49,601 bases of DNA from Belliella alkalica (lineage in GTDB: Bacteria; Bacteroidota; Bacteroidia; Cytophagales; Cyclobacteriaceae), in assembly GCF_022549785.1 (NCBI RefSeq), contig NZ_JAKZGO010000004.1, positions 1-49,601 on the forward strand, in the 5' to 3' direction. Within the stretch, counting starts at the first letter, position 1; each line of letters opens with the position of its first letter. The translations under genes and the position numbers were made by a program. Of the stretch, positions 24,461 to 33,200 are shown one piece after another. The notes under the pieces are model-generated. The model was not told where the DNA came from, did not search any database, and saw only the letters and a program-made list of their open reading frames with translations.

Positions 24461-26152
24461 TTATTTTAAAATGTAAGAAATGCCAATTCTTCCCATTACA
24501 GTTTTTCGATCATCTCCAGGTACGAAATAGAAATCCGGATCATTTTCGAGATACCACTTATAGTTTAATGTATTCACATACTGTACGCTTCCACTAAGAA
24601 GGAGATTTCCAAATCTCCAATCAGCAACAAGACCTGGTACTAGATCTATATATTTGTTTCTCCAATCTTTGGATGTTTCCATTCGGAAATAATAGAAGTC
24701 ATTGTTGTATACAATTCTTTCAAATTGAAAACCTATTCTATTGTAGTTTTTCACCCAACTTACTTCTAGCCAATTAACATTTGCTGCTGGACCATAGCCC
24801 ATACCCAACACCTGACCTTGGTGGGTATAGCCGTGTCTTACGTGATCGTGAATATACCATGTATCGAGGTCTCTTATACTTTCTCTAATAGTCTGTCCAG
24901 TTTGAGTCATCTCAGCACTAAGCTGAATGTATTGATCCTTTTTAGTAAGAGGAAACATATTGCTAAAGCCAAATGTAAATCCTCGGTTTCTTTCAGGAGT
25001 CACAAAAAACTCCTTCAATCTCCTACTATTGCCATTGGTTCCGTATTCGCCATAAAATTCAAAATGTCCCTCTGGAGTTACCCATCGAAAGAAACCTGAG
25101 CTAAATTGTTGCCTCTGCTCTCTTTTAGAATTGTCAATACTATTGAGTCTTTTTTCACCATTGAATACAGGTAAATAGTCTTTTAGCTCGTCCATATCAC
25201 TCCTATACATGTGATTTGTGGAGGCATATCCCAAAGAAAGTCCAGGCACCCACTTTGGCTGATAGGTCAATATCAAGCCTGATAGATAGCGATCTCCATT
25301 TTCTCGTTTTGGTATGAATACATTGTTTTGCTGAAAAATATAATCTTGGTGAGGTAATTCGTAGTCAGTACTACTGAGGTGTCCAGCGATGACTTGACCT
25401 TCAAAATGCCCAACGGCAGTTTTCACAGGCTTCCTGGTGTTGACTGTAAAATGTGCAAATCCTGGAGCATTGTTGCTTAGTATCAGAGAAGACCTTTTTG
25501 CAGGGCCCCACCAAAGGTTTTCAGTCGATAATCCTATAGAAAAGCTTCCTGGGTTGATTCTTATACTTGATTGTCCTGGAAGAAATTTTCTATATGGCAA
25601 GGTGCCAAATCTCTCAGGCATATCAATTCTATTAAGATATTCATAGTAATACAAAATTGTGGATTGATGCTCGATTGGAAAGCCAATAAAATCTTTGTTT
25701 TGAGCTAAAACAATTTCTGGTTGAAACTGAAGACTAAAAATACCATAACTTGCAAATACTCCCATGCTAATCATCGATTGCATACCTTTATTTGGAATCA
25801 TTGCGCCATCATTTTGTCCAAATGTCAAATCTGAATTGTATTGATTCATAATTGTAAATGGCATGAGCATGAAGGTACCTTGATTTTTGTCTCCGAATCT
25901 CATGTTGATCTCCGATGTGTCAAAATCTTGAAAACTATTATCTATATCTATACCTGTATTAGTATCAAATGCCTGAGCTGGATAAAGTGGTCTTATCGTA
26001 AAAGAACTAAAGCGATCTACTTCTCCCAAAAGTTGTTTTCTTCTCAAATATTCTTCCATCCCAAGTGTACTGATAGGAAGGGTTTGCGCTACATTTTCAA
26101 AAGTTGTAAGTGCCAAAAGTAGGAATACATTGAGTTTTAGTAAATTTTTCAT
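24461..26152 (-). CDS. Capsule assembly Wzi-family outer-membrane protein
   Basis: 563 residues with a signal peptide (cleavage after NVAQT near 23) and a beta-rich chain typical of the Wzi family (PF14052). Marks are LPISTLGMEEYLRRKQLLG near the start, SLSTENLWWGPAKRSSLILSNNAPGF in the middle and a C-terminal series of barrel strands ending GRIGISYILK. E. coli Wzi is a lectin-like barrel that holds K30 capsule on the cell surface. Here it belongs with surface polysaccharide functions, as do wecB and the polyprenyl-phosphate sugar transferase further right. It follows the lipoprotein gene at 26166 by 13 bases, in one leftward unit. Confidence 0.88.
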   Translation of the reverse strand: MKNLLKLNVFLLLALTTFENVAQTLPISTLGMEEYLRRKQLLGEVDRFSSFTIRPLYPAQAFDTNTGIDIDNSFQDFDTSEINMRFGDKNQGTFMLMPFTIMNQYNSDLTFGQNDGAMIPNKGMQSMISMGVFASYGIFSLQFQPEIVLAQNKDFIGFPIEHQSTILYYYEYLNRIDMPERFGTLPYRKFLPGQSSIRINPGSFSIGLSTENLWWGPAKRSSLILSNNAPGFAHFTVNTRKPVKTAVGHFEGQVIAGHLSSTDYELPHQDYIFQQNNVFIPKRENGDRYLSGLILTYQPKWVPGLSLGYASTNHMYRSDMDELKDYLPVFNGEKRLNSIDNSKREQRQQFSSGFFRWVTPEGHFEFYGEYGTNGNSRRLKEFFVTPERNRGFTFGFSNMFPLTKKDQYIQLSAEMTQTGQTIRESIRDLDTWYIHDHVRHGYTHQGQVLGMGYGPAANVNWLEVSWVKNYNRIGFQFERIVYNNDFYYFRMETSKDWRNKYIDLVPGLVADWRFGNLLLSGSVQYVNTLNYKWYLENDPDFYFVPGDDRKTVMGRIGISYILK

Positions 26153-26165
26153 AATTCTAATTCAA

Positions 26166-26831
26166 TTATCTAACAGTAAGAGCACTAACTTCAATTTTTG
26201 AGATAGACCAGCTTTCGTCGCAGAGAGGGCTAAATGCATTTGTTTGCATCAACTCGTCCCCCATTGTGATTTTCAGGCTATCCTTAAAATGTCTATAAGT
26301 CTTGGTTATAGAATATTTTGTAGTTCTATTTGGAACTCCTGCCAAGCTGCAGAGTCCAGGTAGATTTGTTGCTATAGCACCTTCTTTAGGGAAGTTTTGC
26401 TTGAAAAATTCATCAGGATAAGATTGCCTTAAGCAATAGGTAGAAACACAAACGCTATTTGAAAAGGTAGTTCTATATACTTCTTCATCGTCTATTTTAA
26501 AATACCAATAATCTGGTCCAGAAACGCCATCATCAAGATTCCCATCCCATGAATCATGAGCTAAAACGTCAATTGTGATTTTTATGGCATTGTGAGGCGG
26601 TATGTCATATAGCTTGACCCAAACTTCCTCGTTGTGGTAAAAGCCCATGATTGTATCGTTTTCGAAGACAAAGAGTCTAGAGTTGTTGAAATTCCTCAAA
26701 TCTAACTGGTTAAAGTCATTGGAGTAGATTTGGGTTTCACCAACCAATTCATCTTCACATGAATTTAGCGCCGTCAGAAGAAAAAATCCCAAAAAGTAAA
26801 TTGGAAGCGTTTTTTTGAAATTGGTAGTCAT
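26166..26831 (-). CDS. Putative lipoprotein of unknown function, co-transcribed with wzi
   Basis: 221 residues from the ATG at 26829-26831; a TTG eight codons upstream would only add a polar tail before the signal peptide. The lipobox is LLTALNSCEDE, so the mature protein starts at a cysteine near residue 25. The rest is a single domain with several cysteines (VCVSTYC, GLCSLAG, PLCDESW) and a beta-rich HDSWDGN...GPDYWYFKIDDEEV segment. I do not recognise the family. The 13-base gap to wzi suggests that both act in the outer membrane on the same surface polymer. Confidence 0.6.
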   Translation of the reverse strand: MTTNFKKTLPIYFLGFFLLTALNSCEDELVGETQIYSNDFNQLDLRNFNNSRLFVFENDTIMGFYHNEEVWVKLYDIPPHNAIKITIDVLAHDSWDGNLDDGVSGPDYWYFKIDDEEVYRTTFSNSVCVSTYCLRQSYPDEFFKQNFPKEGAIATNLPGLCSLAGVPNRTTKYSITKTYRHFKDSLKITMGDELMQTNAFSPLCDESWSISKIEVSALTVR

Positions 26832-27009
26832 TTCGTCAATGTTTTTGTCCTTCAAGTGGATTGGATGAAGGTATGGTATTTTAATAATCTACAAATAAAC
26901 GAAATAAATATGCAAAACGTCTTATTTTCAAGAGAGAATAGATGATTTATGAATTTGTCCTCCTGCCAATTATAGTTAATTTAGCCATTCAATATTTATC
27001 AACCCTTCT

Positions 27010-28104
27010 ATGATCAAAATAACTTTGGTGGCAGGTGCTAGGCCAAATTTCATGAAAATTGCACCTATCATACACGCCATTCAAGCTGAAATAAATAAAG
27101 GTTCCCAATTATCATTTAGGCTTGTCCATACTGGGCAGCATTACGATAAAAAGATGTCGGGTGACTTTTTTGATCAATTGAATATACCTGAACCCGACAC
27201 GAACCTTGCCGCTGGAGGAGGGACACAAGCTGAGCAAACTGCTGCAGTGATGATTGCCTTTGAAAAGGAATTGTTTGCGAATAAACCAGATTTGGTGATA
27301 GTGGTAGGTGATGTGACCTCTACCCTTGCATGTTCGATCACTGCCAAGAAGCTTTGCTTAGATGTAGCACATGTCGAAGGAGGGATTCGGTCTGGAGATT
27401 TGACAATGCCAGAAGAAATCAATCGGATGGTGACAGACAGTATTTCAGACCATTTTTTCACCACATCAGAAATTGCCAATGAAAATCTTCTCCAAGCTGG
27501 CTTTGCAAAAGAAAAGATCCATTATGTCGGCAATACCATGATCGACACCTTGTTGACAAATAGGTCAAAATTCCAAAAGCCGAAAGGTGAAATTTTCGAT
27601 GTTTTGGAAGCGAAGAAATACTTTGTCCTCACCATGCACCGTCCTGCGAATGTAGATCAAGAGGGACAGCTCAAGGCAATGATTGATGCAATTATAGAAG
27701 GTACCAATGGGATGCCGATTATTTTCCCTGTTCACCCGAGAACTGCCAAAAGCTTGGAAAAGCTTGGGATTTCCTATTCAAACTTACACCTAGTTGACCC
27801 CTTGGCTTATTTGGAGTTTAATTATTTGGTGGAAAATGCCTTTGCTGTGATTACAGATTCAGGCGGAATCACCGAGGAGGCAAGTGTAATGAACGTACCC
27901 TGTTTGACTTTGAGAGACAATACCGAGCGTGCCGAAACCATTCATTTGGGGACCAATGAATTGGTTGGGACAAATCCCCAAAATCTAGCGCCATATCTTG
28001 AAAAGTTGATGCGTGGCGAATGGAAAACCTATAAAGGAATCCCACTTTGGGATGGCAAGACGGCAGGGAGAATCGTGGATAAGATTATTGAGATATACGG
28101 ATGA
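27010..28104 (+). CDS. wecB: UDP-N-acetylglucosamine 2-epimerase (non-hydrolysing)
   Basis: 364 residues, GT-B-fold enzyme interconverting UDP-GlcNAc and UDP-ManNAc for surface polysaccharides. Motifs: ARPNFMKIAPI, HTGQHYDKKMSG, GDVTSTLAC, the catalytic acidic HVEGGIRSGD and MPEEINRM, TMHRPANVD with the catalytic His, PVHPRTAKSL, and ITDSGGITEEAS with CLTLRDNTERAET at the nucleotide site. The length is normal for the family (about 370-380). It overlaps the next gene by four bases (ATGA at 28101-28104). No ManNAc dehydrogenase (wecC) is beside it, so the downstream sugar pathway is not visible here. Confidence 0.95.
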   Translation: MIKITLVAGARPNFMKIAPIIHAIQAEINKGSQLSFRLVHTGQHYDKKMSGDFFDQLNIPEPDTNLAAGGGTQAEQTAAVMIAFEKELFANKPDLVIVVGDVTSTLACSITAKKLCLDVAHVEGGIRSGDLTMPEEINRMVTDSISDHFFTTSEIANENLLQAGFAKEKIHYVGNTMIDTLLTNRSKFQKPKGEIFDVLEAKKYFVLTMHRPANVDQEGQLKAMIDAIIEGTNGMPIIFPVHPRTAKSLEKLGISYSNLHLVDPLAYLEFNYLVENAFAVITDSGGITEEASVMNVPCLTLRDNTERAETIHLGTNELVGTNPQNLAPYLEKLMRGEWKTYKGIPLWDGKTAGRIVDKIIEIYG

Positions 28105-28583
28105 TACAAAGAAGAATCAAAGAATTGGTTGCTGAATTAGGCTTAATACCACATCCAGAAGGAGGATATTATAAAGAGATCTACAGATCTGAATTAGGAA
28201 TTGGTACACCTTCTGGAGAGCGAAGTACTGTGACTTCAATTTACTTTTTGTTGACTTCTGAGAATGTTTCCAAATTTCATCAAATCAAAAGTGATGAAAT
28301 GTGGTTTTATCATGAAGGGTCTCCATTGACAGTACATGTGATCGATGAAAATGGTCAATATGAAAAAATCAAAATCGGCCCTGTATGTGAGAATAACAGA
28401 CCCCAACAGATGGTGCCTGCTGGGGTGATTTTTGGATCTACAGTAGATCAGCATGATTCATATGCACTAGTCTCTTGTGTAGTATCTCCTGGTTTTGATT
28501 TTGAAGATTTTAGACTGTTTTCTTGTGAAGAGCTTTTGGCAAAATATCCAGAGCATTCAGGTATTATCAAAATTCTTACATAA
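28101..28583 (+). CDS. Cupin-fold DUF985 family protein
   Basis: 160 residues of the DUF985 (PF06172) cupin family. Typical blocks are GLIPHPEGGYYKEIYRS, TSIYFLLTSENVSKFHQIKSDEMWFYHEG (metal-type cupin motif) and QMVPAGVIFGSTV, ending VVSPGFDFEDFRLFSCEELLAKYP. The fold resembles sugar epimerases of the RmlC kind, and its coupling to wecB by a four-base overlap hints at sugar-related work, but no activity is proven for the family. Its 3' end overlaps the convergent heme-binding-like gene by eight bases (28576-28583). Confidence 0.9.
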   Translation: MIQRRIKELVAELGLIPHPEGGYYKEIYRSELGIGTPSGERSTVTSIYFLLTSENVSKFHQIKSDEMWFYHEGSPLTVHVIDENGQYEKIKIGPVCENNRPQQMVPAGVIFGSTVDQHDSYALVSCVVSPGFDFEDFRLFSCEELLAKYPEHSGIIKILT

Positions 28584-29037
28584 ATCCAGTAGCTTTCAAG
28601 GCTGCTTCTGCGATAATCCCATCTTGTGCAGAAGTCACTCCAGATATGCCAATGGATCCAATGATGACATCATCTTGGAAGATTGGAAGTCCTCCTTCTA
28701 CAGCCGTGATCGGCATGGTAGTCAGGTGAACCGCCCCTCCTTTGATCATATCTTCGAAGATTTTTGTCGAACGTTTGAATTCAAAGGCTGTTTTGGCTTT
28801 GAGTTGGGCGATTTCTATACTTCCTATTTGTGTACCATCCATTCTTCTAAGCAAGATCAGATTTCCTCCTTGATCAAGAATCGAAATGACCACATTCCAG
28901 CTTTCAGAAATCGCTTTCTCTTGAGCAGCATCGGCAATTTTTGTGGCTTTTTCCAGATTGAGTATCGGCTGGGTCTGGGCATGGGCAAATGAGAAAATTG
29001 AAATGCTTAGAATTAGCGTTGTGAGAATGTGTTTCAT
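28576..29037 (-). CDS. Secreted GlcG/HbpS-family protein (heme-binding-like)
   Basis: 153 residues with a signal peptide (cleavage after SFAHAQ near 21) and one GlcG/HbpS domain: LEKATKIADAAQEKA, VVISILDQGGNLILLRRMDG, SIEIAQLKAKTAF, and the C-terminal GSIGISGVTSAQDGIIAEAAL. HbpS from Streptomyces is an extracellular heme-binding redox sensor and GlcG is a glycolate-operon protein of unknown role. Periplasmic single-domain members like this one are widespread, and their ligand is usually not known. The gene is alone on its strand, with its 3' end overlapping the cupin gene. Confidence 0.9.
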   Translation of the reverse strand: MKHILTTLILSISIFSFAHAQTQPILNLEKATKIADAAQEKAISESWNVVISILDQGGNLILLRRMDGTQIGSIEIAQLKAKTAFEFKRSTKIFEDMIKGGAVHLTTMPITAVEGGLPIFQDDVIIGSIGISGVTSAQDGIIAEAALKATGFM

Positions 29038-29187
29038 AATGTTTGGTTTAGGTATTTTGAACAGATGAGTGATAGATATGCTAATATCTGAATTTCACAC
29101 GGAAGCCCCGAGGATTTTTTGAGAATATCTATAGGGATTTTTTTTCAACTAAATAAACAATTATATTGAAGAAAAATTTTTGCCGAT

Positions 29188-30360
29188 ATGAAACAACTAA
29201 TTTATATTCTAAGCATTAGCCTAATTGTCTTTTCCTGTGATTCCAATAACAAGATTTCTGATCTAGATAAAGAATTCGAATTTGTCAAAGTTGATTCGGT
29301 CGTCATCGATATTTTGAAGACAGTTCATATACTGGACTATCACCACGAAAAAGAATTGTATTTGATAATCCCTCAGATGAGTATGGAGGGTAGATTTATC
29401 ATCATTGACAAAGAAGGAGAAATAGTAGCAGAGAATACCTTAGCCGAGGGACCAGATGCATTTGGTCTAGTTACCGCAAGAGTGGGGTTTGTTGGGGATG
29501 AGATTATGGTGGTCACCGACGGAAGTACATTTGTATATGACTTGAATCTGAAAGTTCAAAGAAGCTTTACTTTTGAGCAAGGGATTAGATTTAGATTGAT
29601 GAATTTTACAAGGGATAACCTTAGCACTTTCAAGACCACAGATGGTGCCATTTCTGCTGTGGTGAATATGAATGATGCATTTCTACAAACCTATCCAGTT
29701 GATTATTTTGATACCCTAAATATGGTTCATTTGCAGAATGCCAAAACAGGCGAAATCAAAAAGGGAGGGAAAATTGATGGAAGCAGTGCCTTCAAGCAAG
29801 GCGTTTTTATTCCGTTTTTAGATAATCCTATTTACTTTTCAGATTTGAACTCTACCTACATTTCAAGTATCATGTATGGTGATTCTATTGTGTATCAAAT
29901 GGATCCCAATGACAATTTTAAGATTGTGAATAAAATCAACTTGGAGAGAATTGCTCCCAATAAATTGATTACAGTTCCATTGGAAGAAGCTACAAGAGCT
30001 ACTGTGCAAGAACATCGAGGGAATAACAATAGATTTGGTGGAGCATTTTTTGAGGCTGTAGGTTTTGGTGATGAGATGTTGATTGGATATAGAACAGGTT
30101 CTGATCCGAATACTGTTTTTGAAAATCCAAGTGAGGAGCAACGTGAGCTTGAAGCAAATTCAAGGAAAAAGTATTACTTCCATATCAAAGATGGAAAGCA
30201 AATAGGGAAACCTATAGAATGGACTTTACCTGGCAAAATTTTGCTCAATGTTGGTCAAAATAGATATCTTCAATATGGTGACCAAGCTGAATTGCATGAG
30301 TATGAAAAAGACTATCAGTGTTATTTTATCTATGAATTGATGGAGAAGAAGATTGAATAG
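29188..30360 (+). CDS. Lipoprotein of about 390 residues, DUF4221-like
   Basis: The N-terminus has a lipoprotein signal (MKQLIYILSISLIVFSCDS, acylated Cys near 17). The body is beta-rich with propeller-like units (GRFIIIDKEGEIV, EIMVVTDGSTFVYDL, GQNRYLQYGDQAELH). Size, lipobox and general layout match the lipoprotein at 542-1699, though clear stretches of identity are few; both fit the DUF4221 kind. Function unknown. It stands alone between a leftward GlcG-like gene and a 536-base gap. No terminator is evident after its stop. Confidence 0.65.
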   Translation: MKQLIYILSISLIVFSCDSNNKISDLDKEFEFVKVDSVVIDILKTVHILDYHHEKELYLIIPQMSMEGRFIIIDKEGEIVAENTLAEGPDAFGLVTARVGFVGDEIMVVTDGSTFVYDLNLKVQRSFTFEQGIRFRLMNFTRDNLSTFKTTDGAISAVVNMNDAFLQTYPVDYFDTLNMVHLQNAKTGEIKKGGKIDGSSAFKQGVFIPFLDNPIYFSDLNSTYISSIMYGDSIVYQMDPNDNFKIVNKINLERIAPNKLITVPLEEATRATVQEHRGNNNRFGGAFFEAVGFGDEMLIGYRTGSDPNTVFENPSEEQRELEANSRKKYYFHIKDGKQIGKPIEWTLPGKILLNVGQNRYLQYGDQAELHEYEKDYQCYFIYELMEKKIE

Positions 30361-30708
30361 TCAAGCACTTCAAAGATTGTGAGCTTATAAGACTTTGTCA
30401 TGCCTTCGATCTATTTCTATTCAGAAATTATTCTTTTTATAGAAAAAATGAGGATTTCAATCTGTTCATTGACATGATCTGAATTTTGCTTTAAAATTTA
30501 AATGTATTAACTTAAATTTTCTTTTTCAGAAAAACTGATAGGTAATCCATGCTAAGGTATTTTTCTTGAATTTATAAAACAAAATCAACCATAAGACTAA
30601 ATTATATACTTTACCTTTAGATTAATACTTGAACAAATTAGGCTTAGGGAAATCCAAGTTTACAAATGTTTTTATTGGTATTTTCTTTTGTTATCTAAAA
30701 AAAGAAAA

Positions 30709-30739
30709 CCCCAAAAATGCTAAAAAGCAAAACTTGGGG
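30709..30739 (-). terminator. Leftward terminator downstream of the metalloprotease gene
   Basis: CCCCAA (30709-30714) pairs with TTGGGG (30734-30739), with an inner TGCT/AGCA pairing. Read leftward it runs into GGGGTTTTCTTTTTTT, a good U-tract. It lies about 160 bases past the gene's stop, so the 3' untranslated region would be long. Confidence 0.7.
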
Positions 30740-30793
30740 CTTCCACTACATATTTATATTTAAGATTGTATAAAGAAGCTTTAAAAGAACCTA

Positions 30794-30825
30794 TTCAGTG
30801 TGAATTTTGTGTTATTCACACTGAA
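30794..30825. repeat. Perfect 12-bp inverted repeat, 8-base loop
   Basis: TTCAGTGTGAAT at 30794-30805 is exactly complementary to 30814-30825. There is no strong T-run on either side. It may be a first, weaker terminator or an mRNA-stabilising hairpin in the 3' region of the metalloprotease gene. Confidence 0.7.
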
Positions 30826-30896
30826 AATTATTTAACCTCAGCAAAGTGAATTTAAAGCTAGTTTAGCTTTTAGTGAAAAAACTAATTTGTATTTGA

Positions 30897-32174
30897 TTAA
30901 AACCAGCCTTCCACATAAAATGATACATTACCACCTACCCAACCAGATCCAGATATACGAGCGTCATTTTGATTTGTACTGATATAATGACCTTCATTAG
31001 GGTGAAACCATAAATAGACTGGAATTCTTCCTTGACCTGGTGAATTATAAGCATGACCAATAACAGTACTATTAATAAAACCTTGTTCAGAAGAATTGGT
31101 AGATAAATAGTATGAATCCATCCCAGCAGAATAATGTCGATAAAGTGGCGTAGATCCTTGTTGGGGATTGTTATATATAAAACCTGTTACACCTGATGGC
31201 AAGAAGTTTTGGTTATTGGTAATGATACTAGTACCTTCTAACCAATTTCCTGTCCACCAATGCCTAAATATTCCATTAAAATTGGGGACAGCGCGAAAAA
31301 ATGTGTACAAAGGTTTTTCCTGATTATTGAAAGGGTATATAGTTCTAAATGAAACTATATCATTCAAAGAAAATCCAGACCATACATTTAGGGCAGTTCC
31401 CTTATTCATTACGGATTGAGGATCGTTTGAATATGTAGCAGGAATAGTATTAGCTCCACTAGCTCCAGAAGGCTCTATATTTGGAGATAAGTTCCAGTTT
31501 GTATGTCTAAATCCTATTGTATGACCAATTTCATGCACCATATTATTCCTTTTCATACCTGTGTTAAGCCCGAAACCCCAAAGAGTGTTAATTCGAATAA
31601 TTGATCCTGGATTACCATTTGTTGGGAAACCAGCAGATGCAATTACACGTATTCTTAAATCTCTATCTTCAATAAAATTAAAAGGCTCCCTTCTAACTAG
31701 GATATCAAAATTACCATCACTAACTAATTCGAATCTTAACCTAAAATTTCTTACTGAATTCAGATCATTTATAGCTTGAGTAATTTCAGGACGCCAATCA
31801 TGAATACCTCCAAATGGCATAGTAGAATCATCAACCCTAATTCTAATTGTCCTGAAACTAAAAAAATTACCACTTACTAAATTATTTGTCACTGCTTGAG
31901 CATTTGGGTTTGATTTTAGAAAATAATCTCCATTTCTTAGAGCATCTTTTTCTACAGAATGACAATTATCGATAAGATAAAACTCACCCACATCAAAAAC
32001 TTTGGCATTAAAAAAACCGTTTTCATCTAAAAATCTTTTTAGATCGGCATCTTTTTCTACGATATTGATCTCTGACTCTAAATCATAATCAGAAATCGGA
32101 TCTTTTATTTCTAATGTATCACATGAAAATATTGCAAATACAATCAAAACATAATAAGTTAATCTTATTTTCAT
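30897..32174 (-). CDS. Secreted zinc metalloprotease lipoprotein (M57/matrixin-like) with C-terminal DUF5648-like repeats
   Basis: 425 residues. The lipobox IFSCDT puts the acylated Cys at 18. The middle is a metzincin protease: HEIGHTIGFRH with zinc ligands His214, His218 and His224 and catalytic Glu215, and a downstream SVMN that fits the Met-turn. This is the 'dual-action HEIGH' M57 type of Bacteroidota. The last 140 residues contain units such as TPLYRHYSAGMDSYYLSTN and IPVYLWFHPNEGHYISTN that resemble DUF5648 repeats, probably a binding module. A surface-attached protease is inferred; the substrate is unknown. Base composition is a little more AT-rich than the neighbours, and it is bordered by non-coding DNA and a broken gene. 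Confidence 0.83.
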   Translation of the reverse strand: MKIRLTYYVLIVFAIFSCDTLEIKDPISDYDLESEINIVEKDADLKRFLDENGFFNAKVFDVGEFYLIDNCHSVEKDALRNGDYFLKSNPNAQAVTNNLVSGNFFSFRTIRIRVDDSTMPFGGIHDWRPEITQAINDLNSVRNFRLRFELVSDGNFDILVRREPFNFIEDRDLRIRVIASAGFPTNGNPGSIIRINTLWGFGLNTGMKRNNMVHEIGHTIGFRHTNWNLSPNIEPSGASGANTIPATYSNDPQSVMNKGTALNVWSGFSLNDIVSFRTIYPFNNQEKPLYTFFRAVPNFNGIFRHWWTGNWLEGTSIITNNQNFLPSGVTGFIYNNPQQGSTPLYRHYSAGMDSYYLSTNSSEQGFINSTVIGHAYNSPGQGRIPVYLWFHPNEGHYISTNQNDARISGSGWVGGNVSFYVEGWF

Positions 32175-32556
32175 AATTTTAAATTTAAAAGGTTAATAAA
32201 AATGTAGTTTACGATCTAAATTTACTTATAAAAAAAATTAAACCAATAATATTTGTGATTTTAATTACTGTCTTCCGACTAAAATAAGATAATATGATTA
32301 TAGCCCTTTCATTTCTTTAACCACATTGCAGTTAACCGCTCAGAACTAGCTGTTTTTTAGGAGTTTCATTTTTTTTCAATTTCCGATTTGTGTACTAGGG
32401 ATTTTCTTTTGGGAAATGGCTGGTACTTGGTTTGGAGAACATTGTATATCTGTTTTTGACTTTTGTTGGGTATTGTACATTTTCTGGTTGTAATTGTTTT
32501 GTCGTATGTATTGGTCTCCATAGTTATAATTACCTTTTGGATATTCCCTATTTTGT
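32175..32556. other. Gene-free interval between the metalloprotease and the broken methyltransferase
   Basis: About 380 AT-rich bases with no supported gene. It probably includes the promoter of the leftward metalloprotease and the unreadable rest of the methyltransferase. A 96-codon leftward open frame (32366-32656) overlaps the methyltransferase in another frame and shows no recognisable domain. Confidence 0.5.
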
Positions 32557-33000
32557 ATAATGAGCTTCTACAAAAAAGTGTTTGTTTGGAGTCTGAACGA
32601 AATGTTATTTGCCTACTCGGACACATTCTTTGGCCATTTTTATCTGGTTTTCCCAAGTATAAAGGTGCTCGATTACTGAGTTTGAAAATACCAAGTCAAA
32701 AGAATCATTTTGATATTCGGATAAATCCGTTGCATCTCCTTTTACCGATTTCAGCTTGGGATGTCCTGATTCTACTACGTCTAAATTTAACATAGTGATT
32801 TCTACATCATATTTCTCCAAGAAATCTTTATCGCTCCAAAAATATGATGCACCACCTACATCTAAGATCTTTAACTTCGTGTTTTTGTCAAAATTCTTTT
32901 CGATCAAAGTTTCAAATACAATAAAGCGTCTATTTCTGAACTTATACCCGATAGATTCAGGATTAGCAGAAGTACTCAATAGGTTTTTAAATTTAAACAT
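32557..33000 (-). pseudogene. Class I SAM-dependent methyltransferase, interrupted by a stop codon
   Basis: The open part (32605-33000) gives 131 residues with SAM motif I KILDVGGASYFW, then an acidic strand end at TMLNLDVV, GDATDLSEY and FDLVFSNSVIEHL, and ends CVRVGK before a TAA. Reading on in the same frame past that stop gives HFVQTPNKHFFVEAHY, which is the expected next block of these methyltransferases (about 230-250 residues when whole). A second stop (TAG) follows within four codons and no later homology is clear. The gene is therefore broken by at least one nonsense change. It neighbours a polysaccharide sugar transferase, so it may be the remains of a glycan or lipid-modifying gene. 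Confidence 0.75.
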
Positions 33001-33109
33001 GGGCTTTGTGGCCTTTTACTTTTAAATTGGTAAATACAAGATTAAAAAATTTATTGCTTCAAATGTAACACTGCTATGTAAAACTTTTTTAATTTTACGA
33101 TCAAATTTA

Positions 33110-33136
33110 ATTATTCGAAGTTAATATTCGAATAAT
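33110..33136. promoter_or_regulatory. 10-bp inverted repeat upstream of the sugar transferase gene
   Basis: ATTATTCGAA (33110-33119) and its complement TTCGAATAAT (33127-33136) flank a seven-base spacer. The arrangement suits binding by a dimeric regulator. It lies 65-91 bases before the sugar transferase start. Confidence 0.5.
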
Positions 33137-33161
33137 AGGTAAACAAGAATAATCTATCCAC

Positions 33162-33183
33162 TAACTATTTACGTAAATAGTTA
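33162..33183. promoter_or_regulatory. 22-bp perfect palindrome just upstream of the sugar transferase start
   Basis: TAACTATTTAC followed without a gap by its exact complement, GTAAATAGTTA. It ends 17 bases before the ATG at 33201, where a bound protein or a hairpin would act on the leader or ribosome binding. A gap-free 22-base palindrome is unlikely by chance. Confidence 0.6.
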
Positions 33184-33200
33184 AAGGATTAAAAATTTTT

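Larger units (their letters stand above)
30361..30896. other. Gene-free AT-rich interval with two hairpins
   Basis: No convincing reading frame, tRNA or known RNA was found in this 536-base stretch. It holds a leftward terminator at 30709-30739 and a perfect 12-bp inverted repeat at 30794-30825, both probably part of the 3' region of the leftward metalloprotease gene. An imperfect inverted repeat (AAAATTTAA...TTAAATTTT) lies near 30494-30520. Confidence 0.6.

Noticed and set aside
28495-28992. 165-codon rightward frame opposite the GlcG/HbpS-like gene
   Set aside because: It is antisense to a gene with clear family motifs and a signal peptide, and its own translation (many S, C, F) has no sensible pattern.
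32366-32656. 96-codon leftward frame next to the broken methyltransferase
   Set aside because: It overlaps the methyltransferase in another frame, is Lys/Thr-rich with no domain, and looks like non-coding AT-rich sequence.
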